DNA of 45,107 nucleotides from Mesobacillus zeae (GCF_003570705.1 NZ_QWVT01000039.1:1-45107); one strand, 5' to 3'. Counted from the first letter of the stretch, positions 26,770 to 35,423 are shown. Numbers and translations: made by a program. Notes: generated from the letters alone by a model not told the origin.

Positions 26770-29700
26770 ACCTATGAAACGGCGTGGATTTTTAAAAGCC
26801 CTGGGTACATTGGGGGCAGTCGCGTTTGTGGGTCCTGCTTTTATCGGACCTGTAAAACAGATAATGGATGGTGTCTGGATTGATGTGGCTCATGGGGCAG
26901 GTACGGATTATCAGGATTACTCAGCCGAAAATGTGATTTTTACATCGTGTCAGCAATGTAACACCTCTTGTACTATTAAAGCCTATATCACGGCAGGAAG
27001 CGCTGCTGGAGCCTATTCCTCCATCGTTAGGAAAATCGCCGGAAACCAGTACAGTCCCATGAACATGATTCCTTATGGACACATCAACTACGATACGCCA
27101 GTCGCGGTAGCAGTTAAAGGGACAGGGGATGTGGCCAAAACCGGGCGCGGTAACAGGGGCGGCCGTACTTGCCTAAAAGGACAGGCTGGTATCCAAACAA
27201 ACTATGATGCTTTTAGGATTCAGCATCCGTTAAGGCGGGTCGGGGAACGGGGAAGCGGAATGTGGAAGACAATTACTTGGGAAGAAGCCTATAAAGAAAT
27301 CTTAGAAGGAAACTCTACACTCGGCACACCTGGTTTGAAGGCAATTTGGAAGTACGCACCTGAAGCGGCAGTCATGGGAGATTGGGAAAAAGTAAAAGCA
27401 GGCGAAATGCCAAAAACGGAATTTAATAAAAAGTATGATGAGGTATTAATTGATACGGATCATCCTGACTTAGGACCGAAAGCCAACCAGATTGCCATCA
27501 TGGCAGGACACCGCCGTGAATTCATTGAGCGCCTTGCCATGGGAAGTATTGGAACCGCGAACTTTTATGATCACGGAGGCTACTGCGGAATCACTAGTGT
27601 GATGGGGAACTCAAGGTCCCATGATTCGGAAAAACCTAAGAAAAGGATGGTCCCAGACTATGACAATGCAGAGTTTGTCATCATCTGGGGCACCAATCCT
27701 ATGGTGGCAAACCGCGGACCGACAGTATTTGCACCACAAATCACAAACGCTATCGAACGAGGAATGAAAGTCGTGGTTATCGATCCACGCTACAGCAAGA
27801 CCGCTGAAAAGGCGGATCTTTGGGTGCCAGTCAAGCCTGGTGGGGATGGGGCACTTGCGATGGCGATGTGTCGGTGGATTTTAGAAAACAACCGCCATGA
27901 CGAGATTTATTTATCCAATCCAAGCAAAAATGCAGCCGAACTTGATGGTGAAACAACATGGAGCGACGCCTCTTTCCTTGTCAACGTTAGTGACAAGAAA
28001 CGCCCTTTCCTCCGGGCTAGTGACCTAGGCATCGGGAATCAAGAAGAATTCATAGTCCTGGAAAACGGTAAACCAACTGTCAGCGCTAAGGCATTGTCGG
28101 GAGAACTTAGTGTAGATACAACGATTAATGGTTTTAAAGTAAAATCCGTTTTTAAGATTTTCCAAGAAAAAGTGATGGAAAAGACAATGGAAGAGTACGC
28201 AAAAATGGCTGGTGTTCCTACAGATGTTATGATCAAGATCGCCCGCGACTTCACTTCTCACGGCAAGAAGGTGGGAATTCATGCATACCGGGGCCCCGCA
28301 ATGCATGCTAACGGCTATTACAGCGTAAGGGCGATCAATATGCTTAACCATCTTGTCGGGAACCATGACTGGAAAGGCGGTGATACGGTACTGAATGCAA
28401 AGTTTGCTGCAACAGAGGGTCGGTACGATCTCCTCACAGTCCCGAATGCAAACGTTGCCTGGGGAATTCCGGTTACCCGGCATAAAATTCCATACGAAAA
28501 AACCTCTTTCTTTGAAAAAGACGGTTATCCAGCAAAACGTCCGTGGTACCCGCTTGGAAATAAATTAATCAATGATGTGCTGCCAAGCTCAGCCGAAGGT
28601 TATCCCTATAAGATCAGGGCACTTCTTATTAACCGGACATCTCCTGTTATGTCAGGTCCTCGTTCAGATATGCAGGCGAAGTTTATTCGTGATCCAAAAG
28701 TCGTTGAATTAGTCGTTTCTTCCGATGTGGTGATCGGCGAAACAACAAAGTATGCGGATTTTGTTCTCCCAGATCTTTCTTATCTGGAAAGCTGGAATTC
28801 AGAAGACATTTTTCCTATTTTAAAATACAAGTTTGCAGGTGTGATCCAGCCTGTTACCAGGATTGTTCCAGATGCACGCCAGACAGAACAAGTCTACATT
28901 GATCTCCTAAAAGAAATGGGGCTTCCAGGTGTCGGTGAAAAGGGATTTATCGACGGTTTTGATTTGAACACACCGGAAGACTACTATTTGAAACGAGTGG
29001 CCAATATCGCGTTTGACGGACTGAAGCCTGTTAAAAATGCCAACGCGGAGGAACTCGCGATTTTTGAAAAAGCGAGAAAAAACGCACTGGGAAAATACTT
29101 TGACATTGCAAGCCTGAAGAATGCTGTAAAGGAAGAAGAATGGAAAAAGGTTGTATACGTATTAAATCGGGGAGGACGTTTTGAACCTGTTGGAGATGAA
29201 TATCTCGGGAACAAGCTGAAGTATCAGTGGGCCAAGCAAGTATATTTTTATGATGAGAAAGCAGCGGGTTTTAAAAGTGCATATAGTGGAACGTTTTTTG
29301 AAGGAGTTCCGGTAGCTGAAGAAATCAAAACGTATGACGGTAAGGTGTATAAACCAGATAAGCCGCTGCAATTCATCAATTGGAAATCAAGGAACATGGC
29401 AACACACCGTACGGAAGGGAGTGCCTGGCTGAGGGAAATACGGTCTGAGAATTACTTATGGATCAATCCTTCTGATGCGAAAAAGAAAGGCGTCTCGACG
29501 GATGATGATATTTATATCGTATCCAATAATCACAAAGAAAAAGGAAAAGCGTATGTCACTCCTGGAATTAGGCCAGGTGTGGTTGGAGCCAACTTCAGCT
29601 TTGGCCATGATGCCTATGGATCTAAGGATGTGAAGATTGACGGCAAAACGCTGAAAGCATCTGGGGGATACGGTCATACCGGATATGAATTCAATCAGCC

Positions 29701-29860
29701 GCTACACGAGGAATCCGGCTATTCACAACCGAGAGGGAAAGGATTTTCGGTGAATGCACTTACAGACAAGGACAGCAGCTATTTTGAAGGATACCTCGCT
29801 GACCTGCTGGTCGGCGGCCCGGCACAGCAGGATGTGTTTGTTGATATCGAGAAAGCGTAA
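26759..29860 (+). CDS. Tat-exported molybdopterin oxidoreductase catalytic subunit (SrdA/TtrA-like)
   Basis: A 1,033-residue protein. The Tat signal is KRRGFLKALGTLGAVAFV (R8, R9). A [4Fe-4S] site is formed by C64, C67, C71 and C138. The likely Mo ligand is C276 (DHGGYCGITS). Further DMSO-reductase-family segments are VIIWGTNP, VVIDPRYSKTAEKADLW and the C-terminal dinucleotide-binding part (NFSFGHDAYGS). Size and Cys ligand fit the branch containing tetrathionate, selenate and arsenate reductases. The substrate cannot be decided. The ATG at 26759 is 7 bases after GAGGTG; the ATG at 26753 is too close to it. Confidence 0.9.
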   Translation: MQNKPMKRRGFLKALGTLGAVAFVGPAFIGPVKQIMDGVWIDVAHGAGTDYQDYSAENVIFTSCQQCNTSCTIKAYITAGSAAGAYSSIVRKIAGNQYSPMNMIPYGHINYDTPVAVAVKGTGDVAKTGRGNRGGRTCLKGQAGIQTNYDAFRIQHPLRRVGERGSGMWKTITWEEAYKEILEGNSTLGTPGLKAIWKYAPEAAVMGDWEKVKAGEMPKTEFNKKYDEVLIDTDHPDLGPKANQIAIMAGHRREFIERLAMGSIGTANFYDHGGYCGITSVMGNSRSHDSEKPKKRMVPDYDNAEFVIIWGTNPMVANRGPTVFAPQITNAIERGMKVVVIDPRYSKTAEKADLWVPVKPGGDGALAMAMCRWILENNRHDEIYLSNPSKNAAELDGETTWSDASFLVNVSDKKRPFLRASDLGIGNQEEFIVLENGKPTVSAKALSGELSVDTTINGFKVKSVFKIFQEKVMEKTMEEYAKMAGVPTDVMIKIARDFTSHGKKVGIHAYRGPAMHANGYYSVRAINMLNHLVGNHDWKGGDTVLNAKFAATEGRYDLLTVPNANVAWGIPVTRHKIPYEKTSFFEKDGYPAKRPWYPLGNKLINDVLPSSAEGYPYKIRALLINRTSPVMSGPRSDMQAKFIRDPKVVELVVSSDVVIGETTKYADFVLPDLSYLESWNSEDIFPILKYKFAGVIQPVTRIVPDARQTEQVYIDLLKEMGLPGVGEKGFIDGFDLNTPEDYYLKRVANIAFDGLKPVKNANAEELAIFEKARKNALGKYFDIASLKNAVKEEEWKKVVYVLNRGGRFEPVGDEYLGNKLKYQWAKQVYFYDEKAAGFKSAYSGTFFEGVPVAEEIKTYDGKVYKPDKPLQFINWKSRNMATHRTEGSAWLREIRSENYLWINPSDAKKKGVSTDDDIYIVSNNHKEKGKAYVTPGIRPGVVGANFSFGHDAYGSKDVKIDGKTLKASGGYGHTGYEFNQPLHEESGYSQPRGKGFSVNALTDKDSSYFEGYLADLLVGGPAQQDVFVDIEKA

Positions 29861-29926
29861 GTTTAAAAAGAGGTGTTGCCGTGTTTTCAGTAAAATGCAC
29901 TTACAACGATCGAGAGGGTGAACATT

Positions 29927-30517
29927 ATGGTGGAAGAAAGATACGGAAAACTAGCCGCTGCAAACATCCTGACAAGTATTTGGATTGGAGACTGGGAACG
30001 ATATCATAAGATTTTTGAAGAAGTCTCCGATGAGGCAAAAGAAGGTCTTTATTTTCATAGATATTACAAGGGTGAAGATGTACAGTTATGGCATGATAAT
30101 CATTTTTCCATACCTGGTGAACATTTTATTCCTCCCTATATTTCTTCCTATTCTTCGGGTGCTGATCATGAAGACAGCAGGAGAAATGATTTACTATGTC
30201 TTGTTGGGCTATATGAGAAAATGCAATTCTATTATCCGCTTGAAATCAACATGTATCCTGACCACTTTGGCTGTCTGACGGCATTTTTGGGTGCGTTGCT
30301 CCAAGAGGAAATCAAAGCTGAGGAAGCGGGGGAAAAAGAGTATTTGGAAAAGCTTGAAAACATGGAAGAAGAGTTTGTCCAAAAATATCTTAAGCCTGTG
30401 CTTCCGTCGCTGTTAAAGCTGACAGACCTTAGAGTAAAGCATCTGTTTTTTCGCGAGTTCCTAAAATTTTATGAGGAATTCGTCGAGCTGGCAGGTCATA
30501 CAACTGCTGTTCGGTGA
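29927..30517 (+). CDS. TorD/DmsD-family chaperone for the reductase
   Basis: A 196-residue, mostly helical acidic protein. EVSDEAKEGLYFHRYYKGED and the central PPYISSYSS ... YPDHFGCLTAFLGALLQEE fit the TorD/NarJ fold, in which a P-DH motif is typical. These chaperones hold the Tat-signalled molybdoenzyme until the cofactor is in place. It is the last gene of the operon and is followed by a terminator. The ATG at 29927 is 8 bases after GAGAGGG; the GTG at 29918 is less likely. Confidence 0.8.
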   Translation: MVEERYGKLAAANILTSIWIGDWERYHKIFEEVSDEAKEGLYFHRYYKGEDVQLWHDNHFSIPGEHFIPPYISSYSSGADHEDSRRNDLLCLVGLYEKMQFYYPLEINMYPDHFGCLTAFLGALLQEEIKAEEAGEKEYLEKLENMEEEFVQKYLKPVLPSLLKLTDLRVKHLFFREFLKFYEEFVELAGHTTAVR

Positions 30518-30554
30518 CATGATTGACGTGTGCTCATATCAATAATTAGTTAGG

Positions 30555-30584
30555 AAAAGGCATTCCAAGGCGGATGCCTTTTTT
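30555..30584 (+). terminator. Terminator of the sigma-54 reductase operon
   Basis: AAAAGGCAT pairs with ATGCCTTTT across a 10-nt loop, and the T run continues after it. Confidence 0.85.
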
Positions 30585-30707
30585 AGATGTAAGGGTTTTA
30601 TAAAGGAAACCTTTATATTAAATCAGAACACTGACCGTCAATGATTTTTTAAAAACAAAAGGGTTGAAAAATATTCTGAAAGATTATATAGTATGTTCAA
30701 GGTTCAA

Positions 30708-30725
30708 TATACCCTATTGGGTATA
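30708..30725. promoter_or_regulatory. CstR operator candidate 1
   Basis: A perfect palindrome, TATACCCTATTGGGTATA, fits TACC-N6-GGTA. It lies about 130 bases before the MBL-rhodanese gene and matches the operator type of CsoR/CstR repressors. Confidence 0.75.
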
Positions 30726-30852
30726 AAAATCCGTTGCTTCACTAAATTATTTAACGAAGAAGAAAACACCATCTGCCACTAAGTACTGAAAGGCAGGTAA
30801 TAAAAAATGTTCATAAAGGCATTCAGCCGATAAAATTTTGGGAGGAAATAGA

Positions 30853-32238
30853 ATGTATTTTAAATCTTTTTACGATGAACAGCTCGCGCATATGTCTTAT
30901 CTCGTTGGCTGCCAAAGAACAGGGGAAGCAATTGTCATTGATCCGGCGAGGAATATTGAGCCATACCTGGAGACGGCCAAAAAGGAAAACCTGTACATTA
31001 CAGCAGCAACGGAAACTCATATTCATGCAGACTATCTTTCAGGCGCAAGGGAGCTTGCCTACCAGCTTGGGGCCAAGCTTTACGTGTCCGACGAAGGGGA
31101 CGGGAACTGGAAGTATCTTTATTTGTCCGGCTACGACCATGAGCTGTTGAAAGAAGGTTCCGTGTTCTCAGTTGGAAATGTTGATTTCGAAGTTATCCAC
31201 ACGCCAGGACATACGCCAGAGAGTATCTCCTTCCTTCTGACTGACAAGGGTGGAGGTGCGAATGAGCCGATGGGGATTTTTACCGGCGACTTTATTTTTG
31301 TCGGTGATATAGGCCGTCCGGATTTACTTGAAAAAGCAGCGGGTGCAGTTGGAACAGCCCAAAGTGGCGCAAAGCAGATGTTCCAGTCACTTAAGAAAAT
31401 GGATGACCTGCCTGACTTTTTACAGGTATGGCCGGCGCACGGAGCGGGAAGCGCGTGTGGCAAATCTTTAGGTGCGGTTCCGGCAACAACCCTCGGCTAT
31501 GAAAAAAGATTCAATTGGGCATTTCAGATTAAAGACGAAGAGCTGTTTATTGAAGAACTGCTCAAAGGCCAGCCTGAGCCGCCAAAGTATTTTGAGATGA
31601 TGAAAAAGCTGAACAAAACCGGACCCGAGCTGTTAAAGCGGGGAAAAACACCAAAAGCAGCTTTTCCTGTCAACGGAGATTCCGTAATCGTGGATACAAG
31701 GCCGGCTGAGGAGTTTGCTGTTGCACACGTCAATGGATCGCTTAATCTACCTTACAATCGCTCATTTCCAAATTGGGCCGGCTGGCTGTTGAGCTATGAG
31801 GAAGATATTGTCCTGATTACAACCGAACAGGAATTGCCACTTGTGAAAAAATCATTGGAGTCTATCGGCCTGGATCAGGTTGTCAGCTTTATTGAGCCCG
31901 ATGAACTTGCTGATGAGCTAATACAGTACGAGTCGATATCACCAATAGAGGCAAAAAAAATGCTTGAAAATGAACAGTATTATTTGCTCGACATCCGCAA
32001 TCAAAGTGAATGGGATAACGGCCACATTCCAGGCGCCCATCATATTATGCTCGGAACTCTTGCGGATAGGCTGGAATTTATTCCTAGAGACAAGACAATC
32101 ATTGTACAATGCCAATCAGGCGCACGCTCTGCAATTGGAACGAGCCTGCTGCAGGCAAAAGGTTTTGATGCTCTCGTTAACCTTTCTGGCGGTTATTCAG
32201 CGTGGGAAAATGAAGGACTCCCTGTGAAAAGTGAGTAA
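30853..32238 (+). CDS. cstB: CstB-like MBL-fold persulfide dioxygenase-rhodanese fusion
   Basis: A 461-residue protein. The MBL domain (about 1-255) has THIHADYLSGA, HTPGHTPES and GDIGRPDLL as metal ligands, and WPAHGAGSACGKSLG with the cysteine found in CstB. A first rhodanese-like domain (about 270-350) lacks a catalytic cysteine. A second (about 365-460) has the active loop CQSGARS. In Staphylococcus aureus, CstB oxidises persulfides to thiosulfate. It is first in a sulfur-handling cluster, with a CstR operator upstream. GGGAGG is 8 bases before the ATG at 30853. Confidence 0.88.
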   Translation: MYFKSFYDEQLAHMSYLVGCQRTGEAIVIDPARNIEPYLETAKKENLYITAATETHIHADYLSGARELAYQLGAKLYVSDEGDGNWKYLYLSGYDHELLKEGSVFSVGNVDFEVIHTPGHTPESISFLLTDKGGGANEPMGIFTGDFIFVGDIGRPDLLEKAAGAVGTAQSGAKQMFQSLKKMDDLPDFLQVWPAHGAGSACGKSLGAVPATTLGYEKRFNWAFQIKDEELFIEELLKGQPEPPKYFEMMKKLNKTGPELLKRGKTPKAAFPVNGDSVIVDTRPAEEFAVAHVNGSLNLPYNRSFPNWAGWLLSYEEDIVLITTEQELPLVKKSLESIGLDQVVSFIEPDELADELIQYESISPIEAKKMLENEQYYLLDIRNQSEWDNGHIPGAHHIMLGTLADRLEFIPRDKTIIVQCQSGARSAIGTSLLQAKGFDALVNLSGGYSAWENEGLPVKSE

Positions 32239-32297
32239 TGGCGGCACCCCTGCTTCAAGCAGGGGGTCATTCTTAACAAAGTTATTACGCAAGCAGA

Positions 32298-32326
32298 TTG
32301 ACCATTATACCCCGTGTGGTATAATG
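32298..32326 (+). promoter_or_regulatory. Sigma-A promoter overlapped by CstR operator 2
   Basis: -35 TTGACC (32298) and -10 TATAAT (32320) are separated by 16 bases. A perfect palindrome of 9+6+9 bases, CATTATACC-N6-GGTATAATG (32303-32326), fills the spacer and the -10 box. Repressor binding there would block RNA polymerase. Confidence 0.8.
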
Positions 32327-32365
32327 AGTTGGGAAATAGCATATTCCCAGTAGGAGGCTGGCAAG

Positions 32366-32629
32366 GTGGAATACGATGATCGAATTAAGAACAGGGTTAA
32401 GCGCATTGAAGGGCAGGTAAGAGGGGTACTTCGGATGATGGAAGAGAATAAAGACTGCAAGGATTTAATCACACAGTTATCTGCAGTTAGGTCTGCAGTC
32501 GACAGATCGATCGGAGTCATCGTAAGTTCGAATTTAATGGATTGTATGTTAAATGCCAAATCGAACGGAGATCCTAGTGAAGATGAACAATTGAAGGAAG
32601 CCGTCAACCTGCTTGTAAAAAGCAAATAA
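32366..32629 (+). CDS. cstR: CsoR-family persulfide-sensing repressor (CstR-like)
   Basis: An 87-residue all-helical protein of the CsoR/RcnR family (NRVKRIEGQVRGVLRMME). The two thiols are C31 and C60. The copper-binding histidine four residues before the second cysteine in CsoR is N56 here (SNLMDC), so copper sensing is unlikely. The Cys pair fits CstR, which senses persulfides. The GTG at 32366 is 8 bases after AGGAGG. It lies among rhodanese genes, and operators of its type precede it and its neighbours. Confidence 0.88.
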   Translation: MEYDDRIKNRVKRIEGQVRGVLRMMEENKDCKDLITQLSAVRSAVDRSIGVIVSSNLMDCMLNAKSNGDPSEDEQLKEAVNLLVKSK

Positions 32630-32670
32630 TATAACCTATAAAAATACAGTTTTATTTTTTGGATTATTTT

Positions 32671-32686
32671 ATACCCTAGCAGGTAA
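32671..32686. promoter_or_regulatory. CstR operator candidate 3
   Basis: TACC-CTAGCA-GGTA (32672-32685) keeps the same spacing as the other two sites but has little extra symmetry. It lies 26 bases before the first small rhodanese gene. Confidence 0.55.
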
Positions 32687-32711
32687 AAAGTCTTGAGAGG
32701 TGCATAAATAA

Positions 32712-33074
32712 ATGGAATTTATGACGTATATGCTGCTGGCATTGGGAGCTCTGTTATTTATACGGAGAATGATGCCTGCTAAAGGAATCAGGAATATTTC
32801 AACAGAGCAGCTTAAAGCTGAGTTGAAAGACAAGAACAAGCAGTTTGTCGATGTGCGCACGCCTGGTGAGTTTAAAGGGAACCATATTAGAGGATTTAAA
32901 AATATACCGCTTCATCAGCTGGCGGCAAAAGCAGCAAGCCTTTTGAAAGACAAGGAAATCGTTGTCATTTGCCAAAGCGGTATGAGAAGCCAAAAAGCAA
33001 GCCGGGAATTGAAAAAACTAGGATTTGAACAGATTACAAATGTTAAAGGCGGAGTAAGCGCCTGGAGACCTTAA
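32712..33074 (+). CDS. Membrane-anchored rhodanese
   Basis: A 120-residue protein. An N-terminal helix (FMTYMLLALGALLFI, about 3-17) anchors it. The rhodanese domain (about 28-118) has FVDVRTPGEF and the active loop CQSGMRS. It should move sulfane sulfur at the membrane surface. It lies in the CstR cluster, 16 bases before a second rhodanese gene. Confidence 0.88.
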   Translation: MEFMTYMLLALGALLFIRRMMPAKGIRNISTEQLKAELKDKNKQFVDVRTPGEFKGNHIRGFKNIPLHQLAAKAASLLKDKEIVVICQSGMRSQKASRELKKLGFEQITNVKGGVSAWRP

Positions 33075-33090
33075 GGAGGAACGGATATAG

Positions 33091-33387
33091 TTGAAACAGT
33101 TTACAGCAAAAGAAGTTGAAAATTTATTAAAAAAAGGCAAAGCCTTAAATGTGATAGATGTCCGTGAAACGGATGAAGTGGCAGCCGGTAAAATTCAAGG
33201 GGCTGTTAATATCCCGCTTGGCCTGCTGGAATTTCGGATGAATGAATTGGACAAATCAAAAGAATATATCATGGTATGCCGTTCAGGCGGCAGAAGTGGG
33301 CGTGCGACACAATTTCTAAACAGCTATGGATATAAGACAATCAATATGGCTGGCGGAATGATTGCATGGGAAGGATCTGTGGATTAA
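33091..33387 (+). CDS. Single-domain cytosolic rhodanese
   Basis: A 98-residue protein: NVIDVRETDEVAAGKI, then the active loop CRSGGRSG, ending NMAGGMIAWEGS. It has the usual length for stand-alone rhodaneses, which transfer sulfane sulfur. The TTG at 33091 follows GGAGG by 11 bases. It is the last gene of the sulfur cluster. Confidence 0.88.
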   Translation: MKQFTAKEVENLLKKGKALNVIDVRETDEVAAGKIQGAVNIPLGLLEFRMNELDKSKEYIMVCRSGGRSGRATQFLNSYGYKTINMAGGMIAWEGSVD

Positions 33388-33439
33388 TAAGAAAGAACGC
33401 TTTTAACTTTTTTGAAATAGGTGATCATAAGGGAGGATA

Positions 33440-33614
33440 AACAACGTCAAGACTGCCGCTCAGGCTCCTGAGGAATGAAACCTCAAACCCCTGGCAAGAA
33501 AGGCCTTCCGCCGATATGACCTGGGGTATGGGTCTGGCTCCTGGCAGGAGTCATTATGCTGATAGCGAAATTGTTTTAACAAACGGGGGCTGAGAATCAG
33601 CTCCTTTTGTTGTG
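33440..33614 (+). ncRNA. Structured leader or small RNA candidate
   Basis: A G/C-rich island between the rhodanese and DUF202 genes, unlike the AT-rich intergenic DNA around it. Hairpins: CTCAGG-CTC-CTGAG (33459-33472), an alternative one, TGAGG ... CCTCA (33469-33485), that excludes the first, an enclosing ACCCC ... GGGGT pair (33487-33527), GGCTCC ... GGAGTC (33536-33552), and a long final stem around GCTGA-GAA-TCAGC (33578-33611) whose T run lies in the stem. It looks like a riboswitch-type leader. I could not match it to a known class with confidence. Confidence 0.45.
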
Positions 33615-33688
33615 TAAGTCCTATGGGAAAAGTGTTGCATCAGTTATGATTTTATGTTTTTAATGGATGCAGGGAAAGGAGTGGTCAA

Positions 33689-34069
33689 ATGGGCGGAGTA
33701 AAGAGAGAAAAAATCAGCGTGACCGAGGATTCAAAATACATTCAGCAGCATCTTGCAAACGAACGGACATACCTCGCCTGGATTCGGACCGCGATTGCAA
33801 TCATCGGAGTCGGATTCCTCGTCACAAACCTTCATTATAATATGAAAGAATCCCTGTCGGAAGTCGTGGACTTTATCGCCAATATTATCGGCATTGCTTC
33901 TGTCGGCCTAGGCATCATCACCATCATTATTGCCACCATCGTTTATTTGAAGAAAATCTCCAGCATCAATCACCAAACATTTATTTCATCAAAAGTTTCG
34001 ATTATCACATTAAGTGTCTTTATCATCTTAATCGCCGTCTTGTTCGGGGCTTATTTTATTCTTGCTTGA
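33689..34069 (+). CDS. DUF202 (YidH-type) membrane protein
   Basis: A 126-residue protein. The DUF202 signature LANERTYLAWIRTAIAIIGV leads into three hydrophobic helices (about 28-48, 62-92 and 104-125). The role is not known. AAAGGAG precedes the ATG at 33689. The structured element upstream may control it. Confidence 0.85.
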   Translation: MGGVKREKISVTEDSKYIQQHLANERTYLAWIRTAIAIIGVGFLVTNLHYNMKESLSEVVDFIANIIGIASVGLGIITIIIATIVYLKKISSINHQTFISSKVSIITLSVFIILIAVLFGAYFILA

Positions 34070-34151
34070 GGCGGTTCGATTTTTTCTCTTAAGTTTGTAA
34101 AAGCAGTGAAACGACTCATTCTATGAAGTAAACAGACTCCAAACATCTTCA

Positions 34152-34637
34152 ATGAGAGGAGCGGTACCCCTGGAATTCCTGCAAATTAAACTCCCGAAAC
34201 ACCGTCACCACGCAGTTGCTTTTCGCCGCGACTCGTTCATTGCCAGCTTTGGAAGCGATCAAGATTTTGGTGCTGAGGACGAGTACCTAAATTGGCTGAA
34301 AGAACAGTGTGAATTATTCCCGAGCGGCTTTGTCCTAGTATATGAAAACGGAATACCCATAGGCCAGCTCGAACTGACTTTACGAGAATTCGAAGGTAAG
34401 AAGGTTGGCTATGTGAACCTGTATTACCTGATTCCAGAAAAAAGAGGGCTAGGAATTGGCCAGATGCTACACCGGTACGCACTTGAGTTTTTTAAACAAA
34501 ATCACATGAAGGAATACCATCTTCGAGTCTCACCCTCTAACGAAAAAGCGATGTCTTTCTACATGAAAAATGGGATGAAAAAAATACGGTCAGAGTTGGA
34601 GGGTAAGGTGATCAGGATGTCGGGGTATATAGAATGA
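34152..34637 (+). CDS. GNAT-family N-acetyltransferase
   Basis: About 155-161 residues with the full GNAT pattern: SGFVLVYENGIPIGQLEL, VGYVNLYYLIPEKRGLGIGQ (acetyl-CoA loop) and RVSPSNEKAMSFYMKNGMKK. The acceptor is unknown. The start is unclear. The ATG at 34152 has no ribosome site before it. GAGAGGAG lies just inside the frame, 8 bases before a CTG at 34170, so a CTG start is possible. Confidence 0.8.
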   Translation: MRGAVPLEFLQIKLPKHRHHAVAFRRDSFIASFGSDQDFGAEDEYLNWLKEQCELFPSGFVLVYENGIPIGQLELTLREFEGKKVGYVNLYYLIPEKRGLGIGQMLHRYALEFFKQNHMKEYHLRVSPSNEKAMSFYMKNGMKKIRSELEGKVIRMSGYIE

Positions 34638-34651
34638 AGGAAGATGATTAG

Positions 34652-34680
34652 GAAAGGACTTCTCGTAGGTCCTTTTTTCT
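34652..34680 (+). terminator. Terminator after the GNAT gene
   Basis: AAAGGAC pairs with GTCCTTT across a 9-nt loop, and the T run continues. Confidence 0.75.
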
Positions 34681-34865
34681 GTTTATCCACTATTATCATA
34701 TGAAGCAGTGAAATCCGTTCAATTAAGGTGCACTGTTTTTTAAATTTGTATAATATCGGGAGAAAACGTTTATGGTCTTTTTTAAGAATTCAAGTTTTTA
34801 AATAAAGGTTTTATTGCGATGGTGTTGAAATAAAAACATTAGGATATTACAAAGGAGGAGTTAGG

Positions 34866-35423
34866 GTGAATCAAGCCTTGCTTGTAGTTGATGCCCAACA
34901 GGAATTAATGGAAGGCGGAACGGAAGAGAAAGGTGTTTTTGAGAAAAAGGGACTAATAGAAACCATTAATGTTGTTGTTGAAAAGGCCATAAAAGCCAAT
35001 GCAAACATCATTTTTATGAGAGATCTGGATGTTTCAAATGGAGAAGGACCTGGGTTTCAAATACACAAGAATATTAACGTACCTGCCACAGCCATAATTT
35101 TTGATAAATTAGCAACCAATTCATTTTATAAGACACCATTGAACACCTATTTAAATGATAACAAGATAGCACATCTTGTCATAATGGGATGTAAAACAGA
35201 ATATTGTATTGATACAGCGGTCAGGACGGCAACCGTAAATCATTACGATGTGACATTGGTCGGAGATGGACATTCTACTTCAGATTCAGAAATATTATCT
35301 GCCGAAAAAATTATACAGCACCATAATGCAACCCTTCATGGACACTATAATGTAGACAATTTTTCCATGGTCAGAAGGTCGGATGAAGATTTGTTCAACC
35401 CTATTCACGATAGTTATCGATAA
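34866..35423 (+). CDS. Isochorismatase-family cysteine hydrolase
   Basis: A 185-residue protein. The catalytic triad of the family is visible: D9 in LLVVDAQQE, a lysine in FDKLATNSFYKT and the cysteine in MGCKTEYCIDTAVRTA. Members hydrolyse amides such as nicotinamide or isochorismate; the substrate is open. The GTG at 34866 follows AAAGGAGG. It is a single gene, the last intact one before the Tn7-like element. Confidence 0.88.
   Translation: MNQALLVVDAQQELMEGGTEEKGVFEKKGLIETINVVVEKAIKANANIIFMRDLDVSNGEGPGFQIHKNINVPATAIIFDKLATNSFYKTPLNTYLNDNKIAHLVIMGCKTEYCIDTAVRTATVNHYDVTLVGDGHSTSDSEILSAEKIIQHHNATLHGHYNVDNFSMVRRSDEDLFNPIHDSYR

Noticed and set aside
29881-30008. Small frame starting with GTG between the catalytic subunit and the TorD gene
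   Set aside because: It overlaps the TorD gene in another frame and has no protein-like pattern.
30693-30727. Sigma-B-like promoter (GTTCAA ... GGGTAT)
   Set aside because: The spacings (11 or 20 bases) do not fit the 12-14 expected, and GGGTAT is half of the CstR palindrome.
30809-30832. Seven-codon leader peptide before the CstB-like gene
   Set aside because: It is very short and shows no regulatory codon pattern, so it is likely chance.
33580-33605. TPP riboswitch-like GGGGGCTGAGA
   Set aside because: The rest of the THI-box pattern is missing; the motif is one arm of the final hairpin.
34760-34780. Possible CcpA cre site (GAAAACGTTTA)
   Set aside because: The outer TG/CA bases of the consensus are missing; the same holds for GGAAAACGTTGC near 40970.
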